Source: Saccopteryx bilineata
Lineage: Eukaryota > Chordata > Mammalia > Chiroptera > Emballonuridae
Reading direction: 5' to 3'
DNA length: 64,000 nucleotides
Assembly (NCBI RefSeq): GCF_036850765.1
Contig: NC_089491.1
Location: 189,331,520 to 189,395,519 of the forward strand
Shown: piece by piece, positions 35,846 to 46,570 of the stretch
Position numbering within the stretch: the stretch's first letter is position 1
Layout of the letters: each line of letters starts with the position of its first letter
Made by a program: the position numbers and the translations under genes
The notes under the pieces: model-generated
Told to the model about the DNA's origin: nothing
The model's database searches: none
The model's input: the letters and a program-made list of their open reading frames with translations, nothing else

Positions 35846-36990
35846 CAGGGGACATCTCTAAGATATATTGTTAATTAAAAATAAATTAATTATAATTTAC
35901 TTACAGCTATCTGTACAATTATGAAAATGTTATTCATAAAAATGTTTGTGTTTTATTTTTTAAGTGAGAAATGGGGAGGCAGAGGCACAGATTCCTGCAT
36001 GCACCCTGGCTGGGATCCAGCCATCAAACCCCTTATGAGGCGATGCTCTGCTGTTGCTCCACTGCTTGGCAACTGAGCTATTTTAGCACCTGAGGTGGAA
36101 GCCATGGAGCCATTCTCAGCGCCTAGGGCCAACTTGCTCCAACTAAGCCATGGCTGCGGGAGGTGAAGAGAGAGAAAGAGAAGGTAGAGGGAGAGGAGTA
36201 GAGAAGCATATGGTTGCTTCTCTTGTTTTCTCTGACAGGGAATTGAACCCAGAACATCCACACGTTAGGCCAATGCTCTACCACTGAGCAAACTGGCCAG
36301 GACCAAATGTTTGTGTTTTATTAAAGTATGGTAACACCAAGTGTTGGTAAGTGTGTGGGGAAACGGGAGCTCTGACTCATTGCTGGTTAAAGTGTAAATT
36401 GGTATCTTTTGGAAAACAATTTTGTAACCCTTGATAGGGTTGAAAATGGGGTTACCTTGTGACCCAGCTGAAGGAGATCTGCTTAACTATGTACACATAG
36501 CTGTGTCAAATGTGCATTGTAGCCTTCTTTGTAGTAGCAAAAAAGTAAAAACTATCTGTTTATCTCATGGTAAATAAGTGGATTGTTTAAAATCTGGGGC
36601 ATTTTTATACCATGGAATATTATACAGTAAAAATGAACTCTATCTACACGTGCCAACAAGGATAAATATTAAAATACAGTTGAGTAGAAAAAAAAGTTGA
36701 AAAATTATCCATATGATATGATACTATTTATTTAGAACAAAGCTATAGTGTATATTCTATAGAGATATACCTATGTAGAGAAAGCACAAAAGCATTCATG
36801 AGGATGACATTCACCAGCATCAGGACAGTGGTAGCTCTGGAGCAAGAGGCAGAAAGCAGGGGTAGAGTAACTATACATTTTATTCACAGGAAAGAGAGAG
36901 AGGGGTCTAAAGAAACTATGGCAACATATTGATATCTGGTTTTCTTAATGGTCATATTTTTTCTGTATTTCTTAAATGTTTAAAAGTAAT
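35846..36990 (+). mobile_element. Old L1 3' fragment
   Basis: Sequence on both sides of the SINE at 35958-36304 reads as diverged L1 ORF2/3' end. An example is 'aagtgttggtaagtgtgtggggaaacgggagctctgactcattgctggt', then 'ataccatggaatattatacag'. It is older than the L1 to its left. Confidence 0.6.
35958..36304 (-). mobile_element. Older long-type SINE
   Basis: Minus-strand, 'taagtgagaaatggggaggcag' to '…aactggccaggacc'. Perfect 18-bp target duplication AAATGTTTGTGTTTTATT at 35940-35957 and 36305-36322. Confidence 0.93.
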
Positions 36991-37042
36991 CACAATGAAT
37001 CATTTGAATTAAGAAGAGAACCCTTTTAAAAAGTGAGCTCCC

Positions 37043-37255
37043 ACCTGACCTGTGGTGGCACAGTGGATAAAGCATTGACCTTGAACACTGAGGTTGCCGG
37101 TTCGAAACCCTGCACTTGTCTGGTTAAGGCACATGTGGGAGTTGATACTTCCTGCTCTTCCCCCCTCTCTCTCAAGTCTCTCTGTCTCTGTCTCTCTGTC
37201 TCTCTCTCTCTTCTCATTCTCTCTCCTCTCTAAAATGAATTTAAAAAAAAAAAGA
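37043..37255 (+). mobile_element. Short GCCTGACCTGTGG-type SINE
   Basis: Head lacks its first base(s) (cctgacctgtggtggcacag); expanded (TCTC)n section; A-tail. Target duplication aaaagtgagctcc on both sides (about 37030 and 37267). Confidence 0.9.
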
Positions 37256-37821
37256 AAGAAATGTCAAAAAGTGAGCTCCTGAGTAGAGCAGAGCCTGTAT
37301 GACAGGAATCGGGGCATAGAAAGTGAGCAGCAGTAGGTAACGGCATTAAGGAAAGTAAAGGAAACAACTATGAGCAAGTATGGGCAGAATATTTAAATTA
37401 TGAGAAGAAAAATAATACGAGCTTGTTAATAACTGGCTGTTTTTATAAGAAGGGAAATAAACTGCAAGAGTAGAGAATGAGATTCTGAGTGGCCCATCTG
37501 ATGGCGCACCAACGCCTGTGCCATTTATCACGGTGCAATGTGAGGCTTGTCAGGAAGAAGAGCTCTGTTTGTTAATTCTGGACACCCTTTCACCCCATTC
37601 CCTCTCCTCCATGTGACAGAAACAGGAAATGGTGTCAGATGACGTTCGCTCCTCAGCATCCTTGGTGCTGTCCTCTCATTTCCACAGTTACACATCTGTC
37701 TTTTTGGCTAAAATCCAAGTCCTTTGGCTTTATATGTTCATGGTGTTGACCTTAAATTGGGATTTGACTGATAGAAAACTTGGTTGAGGTTCAGGTTTGC
37801 TATAAAAGATGATTATAGTTA

Positions 37822-38163
37822 CCTGACCAGAGGTGATGCAATGAATAGAGCATCGGCCTGGGACACTGAGGACTCAGGTACGAAACCCTTAGGTCACTGG
37901 CTTGAGCTCAGGCTCACCAGCTTGAGCGTGGAGTTGCAGGCTCGAGTGTGGGATCATTAACAGAATCCCATGATCGCTAGCTTGAGCCCATTGGTCACTA
38001 GCTTGAAACCCAAGGTCACTAGCTTGAGCAAGGTGTCACTAGCTCAACTGGAGCCCCCCCCCCCCCCGTCAAGGTACATATAAGAAGCAATCAATTAACA
38101 ATTAAAGTGCCACAACTATGAGTTGTCTTTCTCTCTCTCTCTTGCTAAAAAAAATAAAAAGGA
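37822..38163 (+). mobile_element. Variant GCCTGACCAGG-type SINE
   Basis: Diverged copy (cctgaccagaggtgatgcaa) with extra 'cttgagc' units in the body, suggesting internal duplication. Poly(C) run at about 38055-38067. A-rich tail. Confidence 0.8.
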
Positions 38164-38329
38164 AAAAAAAGAAAATGAAAAATTGATTATGGGCAACAAG
38201 ATAGCTGCTATTATAGACAGGCATTGCCCCTGACCACCCACTATCCAGTCATACTTTAGTTTCTGTGATTGCCACTTATATCTTAAACTTTTCAAAGCTT
38301 CGTTTAGATTATCTTAATTGACCTCACAT

Positions 38330-38420
38330 CATGAAATAGGCAAAGCGGATATTCTCATTTTACAAATGGGGAAACAGCTGCAAAGAGATTGAGTGGGTTA
38401 GCCAAGGTTACAGGGGAGAA
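38330..38420 (+). mobile_element. MIR core fragment
   Basis: 'ctcattttacaaatggggaaac…gagtgggttagccaaggtta' is the MIR core motif. Confidence 0.5.
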
Positions 38421-39042
38421 CTCTAATTTCTAAACTGTCATTTGGGCGTAGAACATCGAAACCTTCCAGCATGCATCTCGGTCTATTCCTGTATCCAGTC
38501 AAACACCAATTCCTGTAGGTTGTTTCTACAACATGTTTGTTTCCATTTCTTTTACTCCACTTCCTTTCCCACCCTCTAGGTTTGGACCCACACCGTCCCC
38601 TGCCTGAGTTACAACTGGTGAGCTGGCCGTCCAAATGCCACTTTTTGCTCATTCCTGTCCATCCTGCATTCTCCTTCTAGACTAAACTTCCTTGAACATC
38701 GTTTTCCATTATGTCATTTCCCTGCTCAGAAATCTCTGTGACCCTCTCTTCCCTCCTGTGTTCAGTGGAAGCGCCTCAACCAGGATTTCCAAGATCTCTT
38801 TAATCTGAACTCACCTTTTCAACTACTCAAAACAGGTGCTTGGAAAATAAAAATGGCTACCAAACACATGAAAGAACATGCCAAAAAAAAACCCCCACAA
38901 ATTAAAATGACAATAATATTCATCTATCAGATCAGCAAAGTTATGTGTTTTGTAGTTTTTAGGTGATACTGCTCAGTATCAGGAGAGTGATAAAATGTCA
39001 CTTATCCTCTGCTGTTAAAGTGTTAATTGGTATGATCTTTTT

Positions 39043-39206
39043 TTTTAAATACTTTATTTATTCATTTTAGAGATGAGAGAGAAGGGGGAGGAGCAGGAAG
39101 CATCAACTCCTATATGTGCCTTGACCAGGCAAGCCCAGGGTTTTGAACAGGCAACCTCAGCAGTCCAGGTCGATGCTTTATCCACTGCTCCAACCACAGG
39201 TCAGGC
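39043..39206 (-). mobile_element. Short GCCTGACCTGTGG-type SINE
   Basis: Minus-strand, right end '…ccaaccacaggtcaggc'. Perfect 14-bp target duplication GGTATGATCTTTTT at 39029-39042 and 39207-39220. Confidence 0.94.
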
Positions 39207-39425
39207 GGTATGATCTTTTTGAAAGGCATTTGTACAAATCAAGAACTTTTGACCTAATCTGAATCTGGATATCTATGTTAATGAAATAACCTGAAATTCA
39301 GAAAAATGTTTATGCCTATGGATGTTAACAGCACTATTATTTATAGTTAGGAGCAATTAAATTTACAACATAATGCCAATTAATAGGGTACACATACATA
39401 ATGAATATATTAAAAGTATATGAGA

Positions 39426-39600
39426 GCCTGACCTGCATGGTGCAGCGTTGACCTGAAACACTGAGGTCACCGGTTCAAAACCCTGGGCTTGCCTGGTTAA
39501 GGCATATGTGGGAGTTGATGCTTCCTGCTCCTCCTCTCTCTTTCTCTGTGTGTGTGTGTGTCTCTCTCTCTAAAATGAATAAATAAATTAAAAAAATTTT
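39426..39600 (+). mobile_element. Short GCCTGACCTGTGG-type SINE
   Basis: Head gcctgacctgcatggtgcag with a small internal deletion in the tRNA-like part, plus a (TG)n run. Target duplication TTAAAAGTATATGAGAG at about 39410-39426 and 39601-39617. Confidence 0.93.
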
Positions 39601-39769
39601 TTAAAAGTATATGAGAGCATGGGGGAGTAATTATGCTATGATATTGCGGAGGAGAGTCAGTATTTAACAAACAGAAGAAATCTTTCATTTCACTACAGAA
39701 TTTTTCTTTCTCTCCCAGCTCATTATTTCACACCTCTTTCTCTCCTTTCAAAACTCCAGAATTCCCTCA

Positions 39770-39885
39770 CCCGACCTGTGGTGGCGCAATGGATAAAGAG
39801 TTGAGCTGGAACACTGAGGTTGCTGGTTTGAAGCTCCGGGCTTACCTGGTCAAGGCACATATGGAAGTTGATACTTCCTGCTCCT

Positions 39886-39920
<35 letters not shown>

Positions 39921-39945
39921 TTAAAATGAATAAATAAAATCTATA
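39770..39945 (+). mobile_element. Short GCCTGACCTGTGG-type SINE
   Basis: 'acccgacctgtggtggcgca' to an AAATGAATAAATAAAA tail, with a long (TC)n section. The flanking duplication is decayed. Confidence 0.88.
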
Positions 39946-40944
39946 AAAAGCCCTCCAAAATTTCCTCCTTTTCTTGAACTTAAACAGTGCGTACCAGTTA
40001 TTTATTGAGACTATCTATCACCGAATTACCCAATTTACCTGTCCCTTTTGCTCTGTCTCTCTTCCTGTTAAAATGAATGAACTCTCCCTATTTGTACCCA
40101 AAGCCAATTTGGCCACAGAATTCCATCCCCTCTTACTTCTTCAGAAATTGTACTGTCGGCATTATTCCTTCTATTCCCTGCCTCATCCATTAATCTCCCT
40201 CTTTCTCATTTTTCCTTTTAGCACAAGAGCATGCTATAAAATTTCACATTTCAAAAAAAGTATTCATTCTTCGGCCTCATGCCATTCTCCAGCTACTTCC
40301 TTGAAAACAACCTCTACTTCATCATCTTCTCCCTCTAAGTGGCATTAACTATGCTTTTGCTTGCACACATCACCAAAATGGCTCACAGCCCAATCTGGTG
40401 GTCGGTGACCCTGCCACTGTAATCTCCCAGCAGTTTTACACAGAGCTAACCAGTCTGTCTGTGGTGAGCTCCTTCCCTGCATTCTAAAAATCCTGCCCTC
40501 CTGATTTCTCACCACCTTGGGGGCTGCTCCTTCCTGGTCTCTGTTGCTGCTTCCTTTTCCTCCAAGTTCCCATTGTTCAGCCTGCAGACTTGCTCTCTTC
40601 TCTCTCTGGACTCAGGTCTGATGAGGTTTATTTCCATCTCCAATTCCCCATGGCTTTACGTGCCTCTGTATGTGGCTTCCCTGCAGTTAGCTGCCCCTAA
40701 TCTCGAGCACCCGATGAAACCTCCCTCTGGGTCACACTTACTGGCTGTGAAACAGAACTCTTGCTTCTGCTCCCCCACAGGAAAATAACCACTGGTACCC
40801 CAGGTTTTCAAGCCATGAACTTTTATTACTTCTTTTCACCTATCACATGCTAGTCCATAAGCAAGCTGATTGATTCTGCCTTCAAAAATATCTCCAAACC
40901 CACCGATTCCTACAACTTCCATTATAGTCACTCTGGGACACGAA

Positions 40945-41240
40945 CACATATCTCTCATGGGAACTTTAGTAGCTAGCTAACTGCTCTCCCTATTTCCACC
41001 CTTTTTCCAGTAGAGTCCTGTAGCCTTCCCATGGCTTTCCTCTGTGCTTAGAATAAAGTCCTAACCCTTTTCCATGGCCTGTGGGCCTCTCCTGGTCTCC
41101 TCTCTCCTGGTGCTCATTCTACTCTAGTCACAGTGGTCTTTTCACTGCTCCTTAACTCTTTGAGTAGTACGAACGTTCAGCTATGTCCTCGTGCCTACTG
41201 ACCATCCAGAGTACGATCGCACAAACATTTTTATTTTAAA
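40945..41240 (+). mobile_element. LINE-2, 5' segment of a split copy
   Basis: 'catggctttcctctgtgcttagaataaagtcctaaccc…ccatggcctgtgggcctc…ctggtgctcattctactctagtcacagtgg' is L2. Its continuation reappears at about 44500 after the SINE/LTR cluster, so those elements inserted into one L2. Confidence 0.65.
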
Positions 41241-41246
41241 AGTATG

Positions 41247-41446
41247 GCCTGACCTGTGGTGGCACAGTGGATAAAGCGTTGACCTGGAAATGCTGAGGTC
41301 GCTGGTTCGAAACCCTAGGCTTGCCTGGTCAAGGCACATATGGGAGTTGATGCTTCCAGCTCCTCCCCCTTCTCTCTCTCTGTCTCTCTCTGTCCCTCCC
41401 TCTCTCCTCCTAAAAATGGATAAATAAAATTTAAAAAAAAAGAAAA
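41247..41446 (+). mobile_element. Short GCCTGACCTGTGG-type SINE
   Basis: First element of a three-SINE array. Head gcctgacctgtggtggcaca, tail 'ataaataaaatttaaaaaaaa'. The flank word aaagtatg before it recurs after the third SINE (about 42168), so the next two inserted into or beside its tail. Confidence 0.92.
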
Positions 41447-41850
41447 GGCCCTGGCCGGTTGGCTCAGTGGTAGAGTGTTGGCCTGGCGTGCAGAAGTCCC
41501 GGGTTCGATTCCCGGCCAGGGCACACACGAGAAGCGCCCATCTGCTTCTCCACCCCTCCCCCTCTCTTTCCTCTCTCTCTCTCTCTTCCCCTCCCACAGC
41601 CGAGGCTCCATTGGAGCAAAGATGGCCCGGGCGCTGGGAATGGCTCCTCGGCCTCTGCCCCAGGTGCTAGAGTGGCTCTGGTTGCAACAGAGCGACGCCC
41701 AGGAGGGGCAGAGCATCGCCCCCTGGTGGGCGTGCCGGGTGGATCCCGGTCGGGCACATGCAGGAGTCTGTCTGTCTCTCCCCGTTTCCAGCTTCAGAAA
41801 AATACAAAAACAAAAACAAAAACAAACAAACAAAAAAAATTAAAAAAAAA
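41447..41850 (+). mobile_element. Long-type SINE, young copy
   Basis: Second of the array. Intact head, clean body, and an A-rich (AAAAC)n/(AAAC)n tail. Confidence 0.92.
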
Positions 41851-42175
41851 AATTCCCAGCCAGGGCACACAGGAGAGGCGCCCATCTGCTTCTCCACCCC
41901 TCCCCCCTCCTTCCTCTCTGTCTCTCTCTTCCCCTCCTGCAGCCAAGGCTCCATTGGAGCAAAGTTGGCCCGGGCACTGAGGATGGCTCTGTGGCCCCTG
42001 CCTCAGGCACTAGAATGGCTCTGGTTGCGACAGAGCGACGCCTCACATGGGCAGAGCATCGCCCCCTGGTGGGCATGCCGGGTGGATCCCAGTCAGGCAC
42101 ATGTAGTAGTCTGTCTGACTGCTTCCCCGTTTCCAACTTCAGAAAAATACAAATTAAAAAAAAAAAAAAGTATGC
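41851..42175 (+). mobile_element. Headless long-type SINE
   Basis: Third of the array. Starts at the B-box end (attcccagccagggcacac), lacking about 70 bp of head, directly after the A-tail of the previous SINE. Body and tail are complete. Confidence 0.9.
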
Positions 42176-42198
42176 AAGGCAATATTAAAAAAAAAAGC

Positions 42199-42903
42199 TG
42201 TTGGGCAGATAAAATGTATTATGCTCACTTTGTTAAAAATGGCGCTACCCACGTGAGGCCGTTGCCCAGGTGTTATTAATGTGTGTTGAGAATCCTTGTA
42301 GCCTGGGGCTTGGTTTTGGGATTAAGCCTTTCCCACCCTTTTTGATGTGGGGTGGTACAATCCAATCATGCCTCAGAGAAGTGACTTTACTAGAGACTTC
42401 CCTATTTTGTATATTGGATTAGAGGTTGTGAAGCTACAATATAAAATGGGGGCAGAACAAGAGTTTGCTCTCTTGGTTCCTGGGATGATTAGCATGAGAG
42501 AGCAGAGGGAGCAGAGCAGAGAGCAGAAAGAGGCCATGTGGCCAGGAGAAGCAGCCAAGATGGCGGAGTGTTGAGTGAGAAGCCAGTTTGTGCAGAGTTT
42601 GTATCTGGGATAAGGAAGGAGATGGGGAACTGAGGAGAATAAGGCTGGTGAGCTTATTCCTAGAAACCCTTGATTCTAGGAAACTCGGATAAGTCAGTGG
42701 CTTTGTGAGCACTGAATGTGAGTGGGTTTTGGAGCCCAGTGTGTGTTTTTACTTGCCTGCCGGGTGTAAGCTAGGATTAAAGACTATGGCCCACCAGTTT
42801 TTGGCTCCGTTGTTTCTTTACCGACTGTCCGAATCCAATGCGAACCTGCGTGGGCCAGGAGGCTGCTGTGATAGTGGCCCTGGCCGTGGCCACTGGCTTT
42901 ACA
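42199..42903 (+). mobile_element. Solo LTR (copy 1) of an endogenous retrovirus
   Basis: 705 bp, TGTTGGGCAG … GGCTTTACA, with perfect 5-bp target duplication AAAGC at 42194-42198 and 42904-42908. A TATA box lies at 42440-42446, a YY1-like AAGATGGCGG at 42557-42566, and ATTAAA at 42776-42781. The 5-bp duplication favours a class III/ERVL-like origin, though the class is not proven. No gag, pol or env is attached. Confidence 0.9.
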
Positions 42904-43033
42904 AAAGCAAATGTATGTTTTTCTTGTTTCCATAAGTTGGTTATCAAACAAACATGATTTTAAGTTAATAAAACTGGAATTGGAACTAATTTCATCTTTT
43001 TGGAAAAAAAACTCACTCCTGAGGGTCAGCGAG

Positions 43034-43754
43034 TGTTGGTGTTGGGCAGATAAAATGTATTATGCTCACTTTGTTAAAGATAACAGGAGGAGGCCGTCAC
43101 TCAGGTGATATTAATGTGTGTTGGGGTGGGCTAAAGGCAGGCAGAGTCCTTTAGCCTGGGGCTTGGTTTTGGGATTAAGCCTTTCCTACCCTTTTTGATG
43201 TGGGGCGGTACAATCCTATCATGCCTCAGAGGGTGACTTTGTATTAGAGACTTCCCTGTTTTGTATATTGGATTAAGGGTTTGGATTTCTACACTATAAA
43301 ATGGGGACGGAATGAGAGTTTGGCTCTTGGTTCCTGAGGTTGGCATGAGAGAGCAGAGAGAATAGAGCCAGCAGCGGGAGGAGGCCACATGGAGAAGGCC
43401 AGGAAAAGCAGCCAAGATGGCGGAGTGCTGAGTGAGATGCCAGTTTGTACAGAGTTTGTATCTGGGATAAGGAAGGAGATGGGGAACTGAGGAGAATAAG
43501 TCTGGTGAGCTAGAAACCTTTGATTCTAGGAAACTCGGATAAATCAGTAGCTTTGTGAGCACTGAATGTGACTGGGGTTTTGGAGCCCAGTGTGTATTTT
43601 TACTTGCCCGCCGGGTGCAAGGTAGGATTAAAGGCTATGGCCCACCAGTTTTTGGCTCCATGGTTTCTTTACCGACTGTCCGAATCCAATGCGAACCTGC
43701 ATGGGCCAGGCGGCTGCTGTGATAGTGGCCCTGGCCGTGCCTCTTGGCTTTACA
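43034..43754 (+). mobile_element. LTR copy 2 (left half of tandem LTR pair)
   Basis: Same family as 42199-42903. The first six bases are duplicated (TGTTGGTGTTGGG). It is preceded by GCGAG (43029-43033), which recurs after copy 3. The U3 contains an extra stretch (about 43122-43146) that copies 1 and 3 lack. TATA box near 43295; YY1-like site 43414-43423. It ends GGCTTTACA and runs directly into copy 3. Confidence 0.88.
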
Positions 43755-44449
43755 GTTGGGCAGATAAAATGTATTATGCTCACTTTGTTAAAGATTACGT
43801 TGCCCACGAGGAGCCGTCACCCAGGTGATATTAATGTGTGTTGAGAATCCTTGTAGCCTGGGTCTTGGTTTTGGGATTAAGCCTTTCCCACCCTTTTTGA
43901 TGTGGGGCGGTACAATCCAATCATACCTCAGAGAAGTGACTTTGTATTAGAGACTTCCCTATTTTGTATATTGGATTAGAGGTTGTGAAGCTACACTATA
44001 AAATAGGGGCAGAACGGGGGCTTGCCCTCTCTTGGTTCCTGAGATTATCATTAGAAGAGAGAGCAGAGGAGAGCAGAGAAAAGCCACATGGAGGAGACCA
44101 GGAGAAGCAGCCAAGATGGCGGAGTGCTGAGTGAGATGCCAGTTTGTGTAGAGTTTGTATCTGGGATAAGGAAGGAGATGGGGAACAGAGGTGAATAAGT
44201 CTGGTGAGCTAGAAACCTTTGATTCTAGGAAACTCGGATAAGTCAGTAGCTTTGTGAGCACTGAATGTGACTGGGTTTTGGAGCCCAGTGTGTATTTTTA
44301 CTTGCCCGCCAGGTGCAAGCTAGAATTAAAGACTATGGCCCATCAGTTTTTTGCTCCACTGTTTCTTTACCGACTGTCCGAATCCAATGCGAACCTGCGT
44401 GGGCTGGGCTGCTGTGATAGTGGCCCTGGCTGTGGCTTCTGGCTTTACA
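43755..44449 (+). mobile_element. LTR copy 3 (right half of tandem LTR pair)
   Basis: Begins GTTGGGCAG, lacking the initial T, with no internal proviral sequence between it and copy 2. It ends GGCTTTACA, followed by GCGAG (44450-44454), which matches the flank of copy 2. TATA box 43997-44003; YY1-like site 44113-44122. Parts of its U3 resemble copy 1 more than copy 2. Confidence 0.88.
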
Positions 44450-44461
44450 GCGAGTGTGAAA

Positions 44462-44880
44462 AAAACTCCCTAATCAAAGGGTTAAGTTTATTCTTACCTC
44501 CAGGACTTTGTTTGTGACTGTGCATTTCACACCCTTTCCTAGATCTTCAAATGGCTCTCACTTCCTTATCTTTCAGTTATCTGCTCAAAGGTCACCTCTG
44601 CAGGAAGCCTTCTTGGAACAACCTCTCTCAAATAGCTTCTTCTCCCTCCTTAACCCATATGGGATCCCTTAACCTGGTCTATTTTCTTCTCAGACTTTTT
44701 AGCTACTTGATACTACATTATTCACTTGTAATTCTCTAAATCTATCACTTAAGCCCTTTGTAGGCAAGGATTTATTTGCCTTCCTTATTATTATGTCACC
44801 ACCAGAATCTAGAATGGCATCTACTAATGATAGGAGGCTCAAACATATTTATTATTTGAATGAACAAACTGTGTAAAAAA
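44462..44880 (+). mobile_element. LINE-2, 3' segment of a split copy
   Basis: Continues the L2 seen at 40945-41240: 'tcagttatctgctcaaaggtcacctctgcaggaagccttc', then '…ttgtaggcaagga…' and the end '…tatttgaatgaacaaactg'. Confidence 0.7.
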
Positions 44881-44889
44881 AAAAGTCCA

Positions 44890-45813
44890 CTTAAGAGACT
44901 AAAGGAAAAACATCTGAGAGATAAGATTATAGGTTTGGGTTGTTTTTTTTAAAATGTTTTCTTTATGCTTCCCAATATTTATCAAATTTTCTATATTGAA
45001 TATATTATTATCAGGGGAACTTTAAAGTAATAAAATATATCCTATGGTCTGGTCAGGCCCACCTTATCACTATTCCAGAGCAAACACTCAATGCATATTC
45101 ATTTTAGCTTCATACCTTTTCTCAAGTTTTCCTTTCTCCCTTTACCTCTGCTAACCCTTTAAATCTCAGCTCAAGGCCCCCCTTCCTGCGCTTCCCATGC
45201 CACTTTCCCTGGGTTTCGGGTCCTTACTGAGCTCCCTCCTTGCCCCAGACTTGGCATTCAATTGTGTGTGCTGTGCTACATTTATTCATTCTCATTTTTT
45301 AACATTTTCTGTTTGCGTGTGTGTCAGAGAGAGAGCGCCAATATGCATATATGTGTGTTGGTTGTGAGTTAATTTTCCTTCCTCAGCAGATATGTTTTAG
45401 CCTGCACACACCCACCCCCAATCTCTAACATGGACTAATGGCAGAGTTAAGACTCAGTGGATTCTTGGAGATAACACTGGGCATTAAAGCTGCTGGGTCT
45501 TGAAGCCAGGGTCCAGAGACCCCTGGCACTCCTTTCCTGACACCATACTCCACAGTGATACTTCAGCTCCTGTTTGCTATACACTTACTGTGTGCCGTCC
45601 ACTTGCCATTCATTTTCCCATTTATCCAGTAGAAACTGTGTCTATATTCACCTTCAGACTAAGGAAGCTGAAATCTAGAAAGGTCAAGTAGCTTGTCAAA
45701 AGTGACAAAGCTTGAAGCAGTAAGGTCTCCATTAAAACCTAGCCCAAGCTCTCAACCACTGTAACAAATAAACATGATTTCCTTCAACCCATGTGCCATA
45801 AATGTGCTTTCAG
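44890..45813 (+). other. Intron 14 with L2- and MIR-like fragments
   Basis: L2-like text at about 45110-45330 ('ctcagctcaaggcccccttcc'). MIR-like core at about 45560-45760 ('actaaggaagctgaaatctagaaaggtcaagtagcttgtc'). Remaining sequence unassigned. Confidence 0.45.
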
Positions 45814-46181
45814 GGCCCTACCTGGTTGGCTCAGTGGTAAAGCGTTGGTCGGCCCAGCATGTGGATGTCCTAGGTTCAATTCCAGTCAGTGCACACAAGA
45901 GAAGCGCCCATCTGCTTTTCCACCTCTCCCCTTCCCACTCTCTTTCACTCTCTCTTCCACTCCTGCAGCTGTGGCTTGATTGGTCCAAGCCTATCAGGCA
46001 CTGAGGATGGCTCCACGGAGTCTCCGCCTCAGGTGCTAAAAATAGCTCAGTTGCCAAGCATGGCCCCAGATGGGCAAAGCATCAGCCCCAGACTGGTGTT
46101 GCCAGGTGCATACTGGTCAGGGTGCATGCAGGAGTCTTTCTCTCTATCTCCCCTCCTCTCACTTGGAAAAAGAAGGAAAGA
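45814..46181 (+). mobile_element. Long-type SINE, diverged
   Basis: Head ggccctacctggttggctca; tail short and G/A-rich. Perfect 14-bp target duplication AAATGTGCTTTCAG at 45800-45813 and 46182-46195. Confidence 0.93.
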
Positions 46182-46195
46182 AAATGTGCTTTCAG

Positions 46196-46570
46196 TCCCA
46201 ATATACTCTTGGTCAAGTTGCTTAACTCACCAAACCTCAGTTTCCACATTGTTAAAATGGAGACCACAATACCTTATAAGATGCTTTTAAACTCAAGAGA
46301 GAGTCCTGACCTGTGGTGGCGCAGTGGATAAAGCGTCGACCTGGAAATGCTGAGGTCGCCGGTTCGAAACCCTGGGCTTGCCTGGTCAAGGCACATATGG
46401 GAGTTGATGCTTCCAGCTCCTCCCCCCTGTCTCTCTCTCCTCTCTCTCTCCTCTCTAAAATGAATAAGTAAAATAAAATAAATTAAAAAAAAAATAAAAA
46501 TAAACTCAAGAGAGAAAGTGCCTCCTGTAACACCTAGCACATAGCAGGCCCTGAGTAGATGGTAGTAGTA
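46196..46570 (+). mobile_element. MIR split by a SINE
   Basis: MIR core 'cttggtcaagttgcttaac…cctcagtttccacattgttaaaatggagacc' before the SINE at 46304 and 'acacctagcacatagcaggccctgagtag' after it. Confidence 0.65.
46304..46502 (+). mobile_element. Short GCCTGACCTGTGG-type SINE
   Basis: 'tcctgacctgtggtggcgca' to an A-rich tail. Target duplication AAACTCAAGAGAGA on both sides (about 46289 and 46503). It ends about 380 bp upstream of exon 15. Confidence 0.92.

Larger units (their letters stand above)
38840..39660 (+). mobile_element. Old L1 fragment
   Basis: AT-rich L1-like 3' ORF2 sequence ('cagatcagcaaagtt', 'ctgttaaagtgttaattggtatgatctttttgaaaggcatttg', 'tgttaacagcactattatttatag'), interrupted by two SINEs. 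Diverged; limits approximate. Confidence 0.5.

Noticed and set aside
41758..42279. 173-codon open frame (and many 90-190-codon frames elsewhere)
   Set aside because: It runs across the tails and bodies of two SINEs and into an LTR. Similar peptides recur wherever the same SINE is present, so they reflect repeat composition.
42434..44261. Three similar open frames, one on the minus strand of each LTR copy
   Set aside because: They recur because the LTR sequence recurs. They have no match to retroviral proteins and lie antisense to the LTR's own signals.
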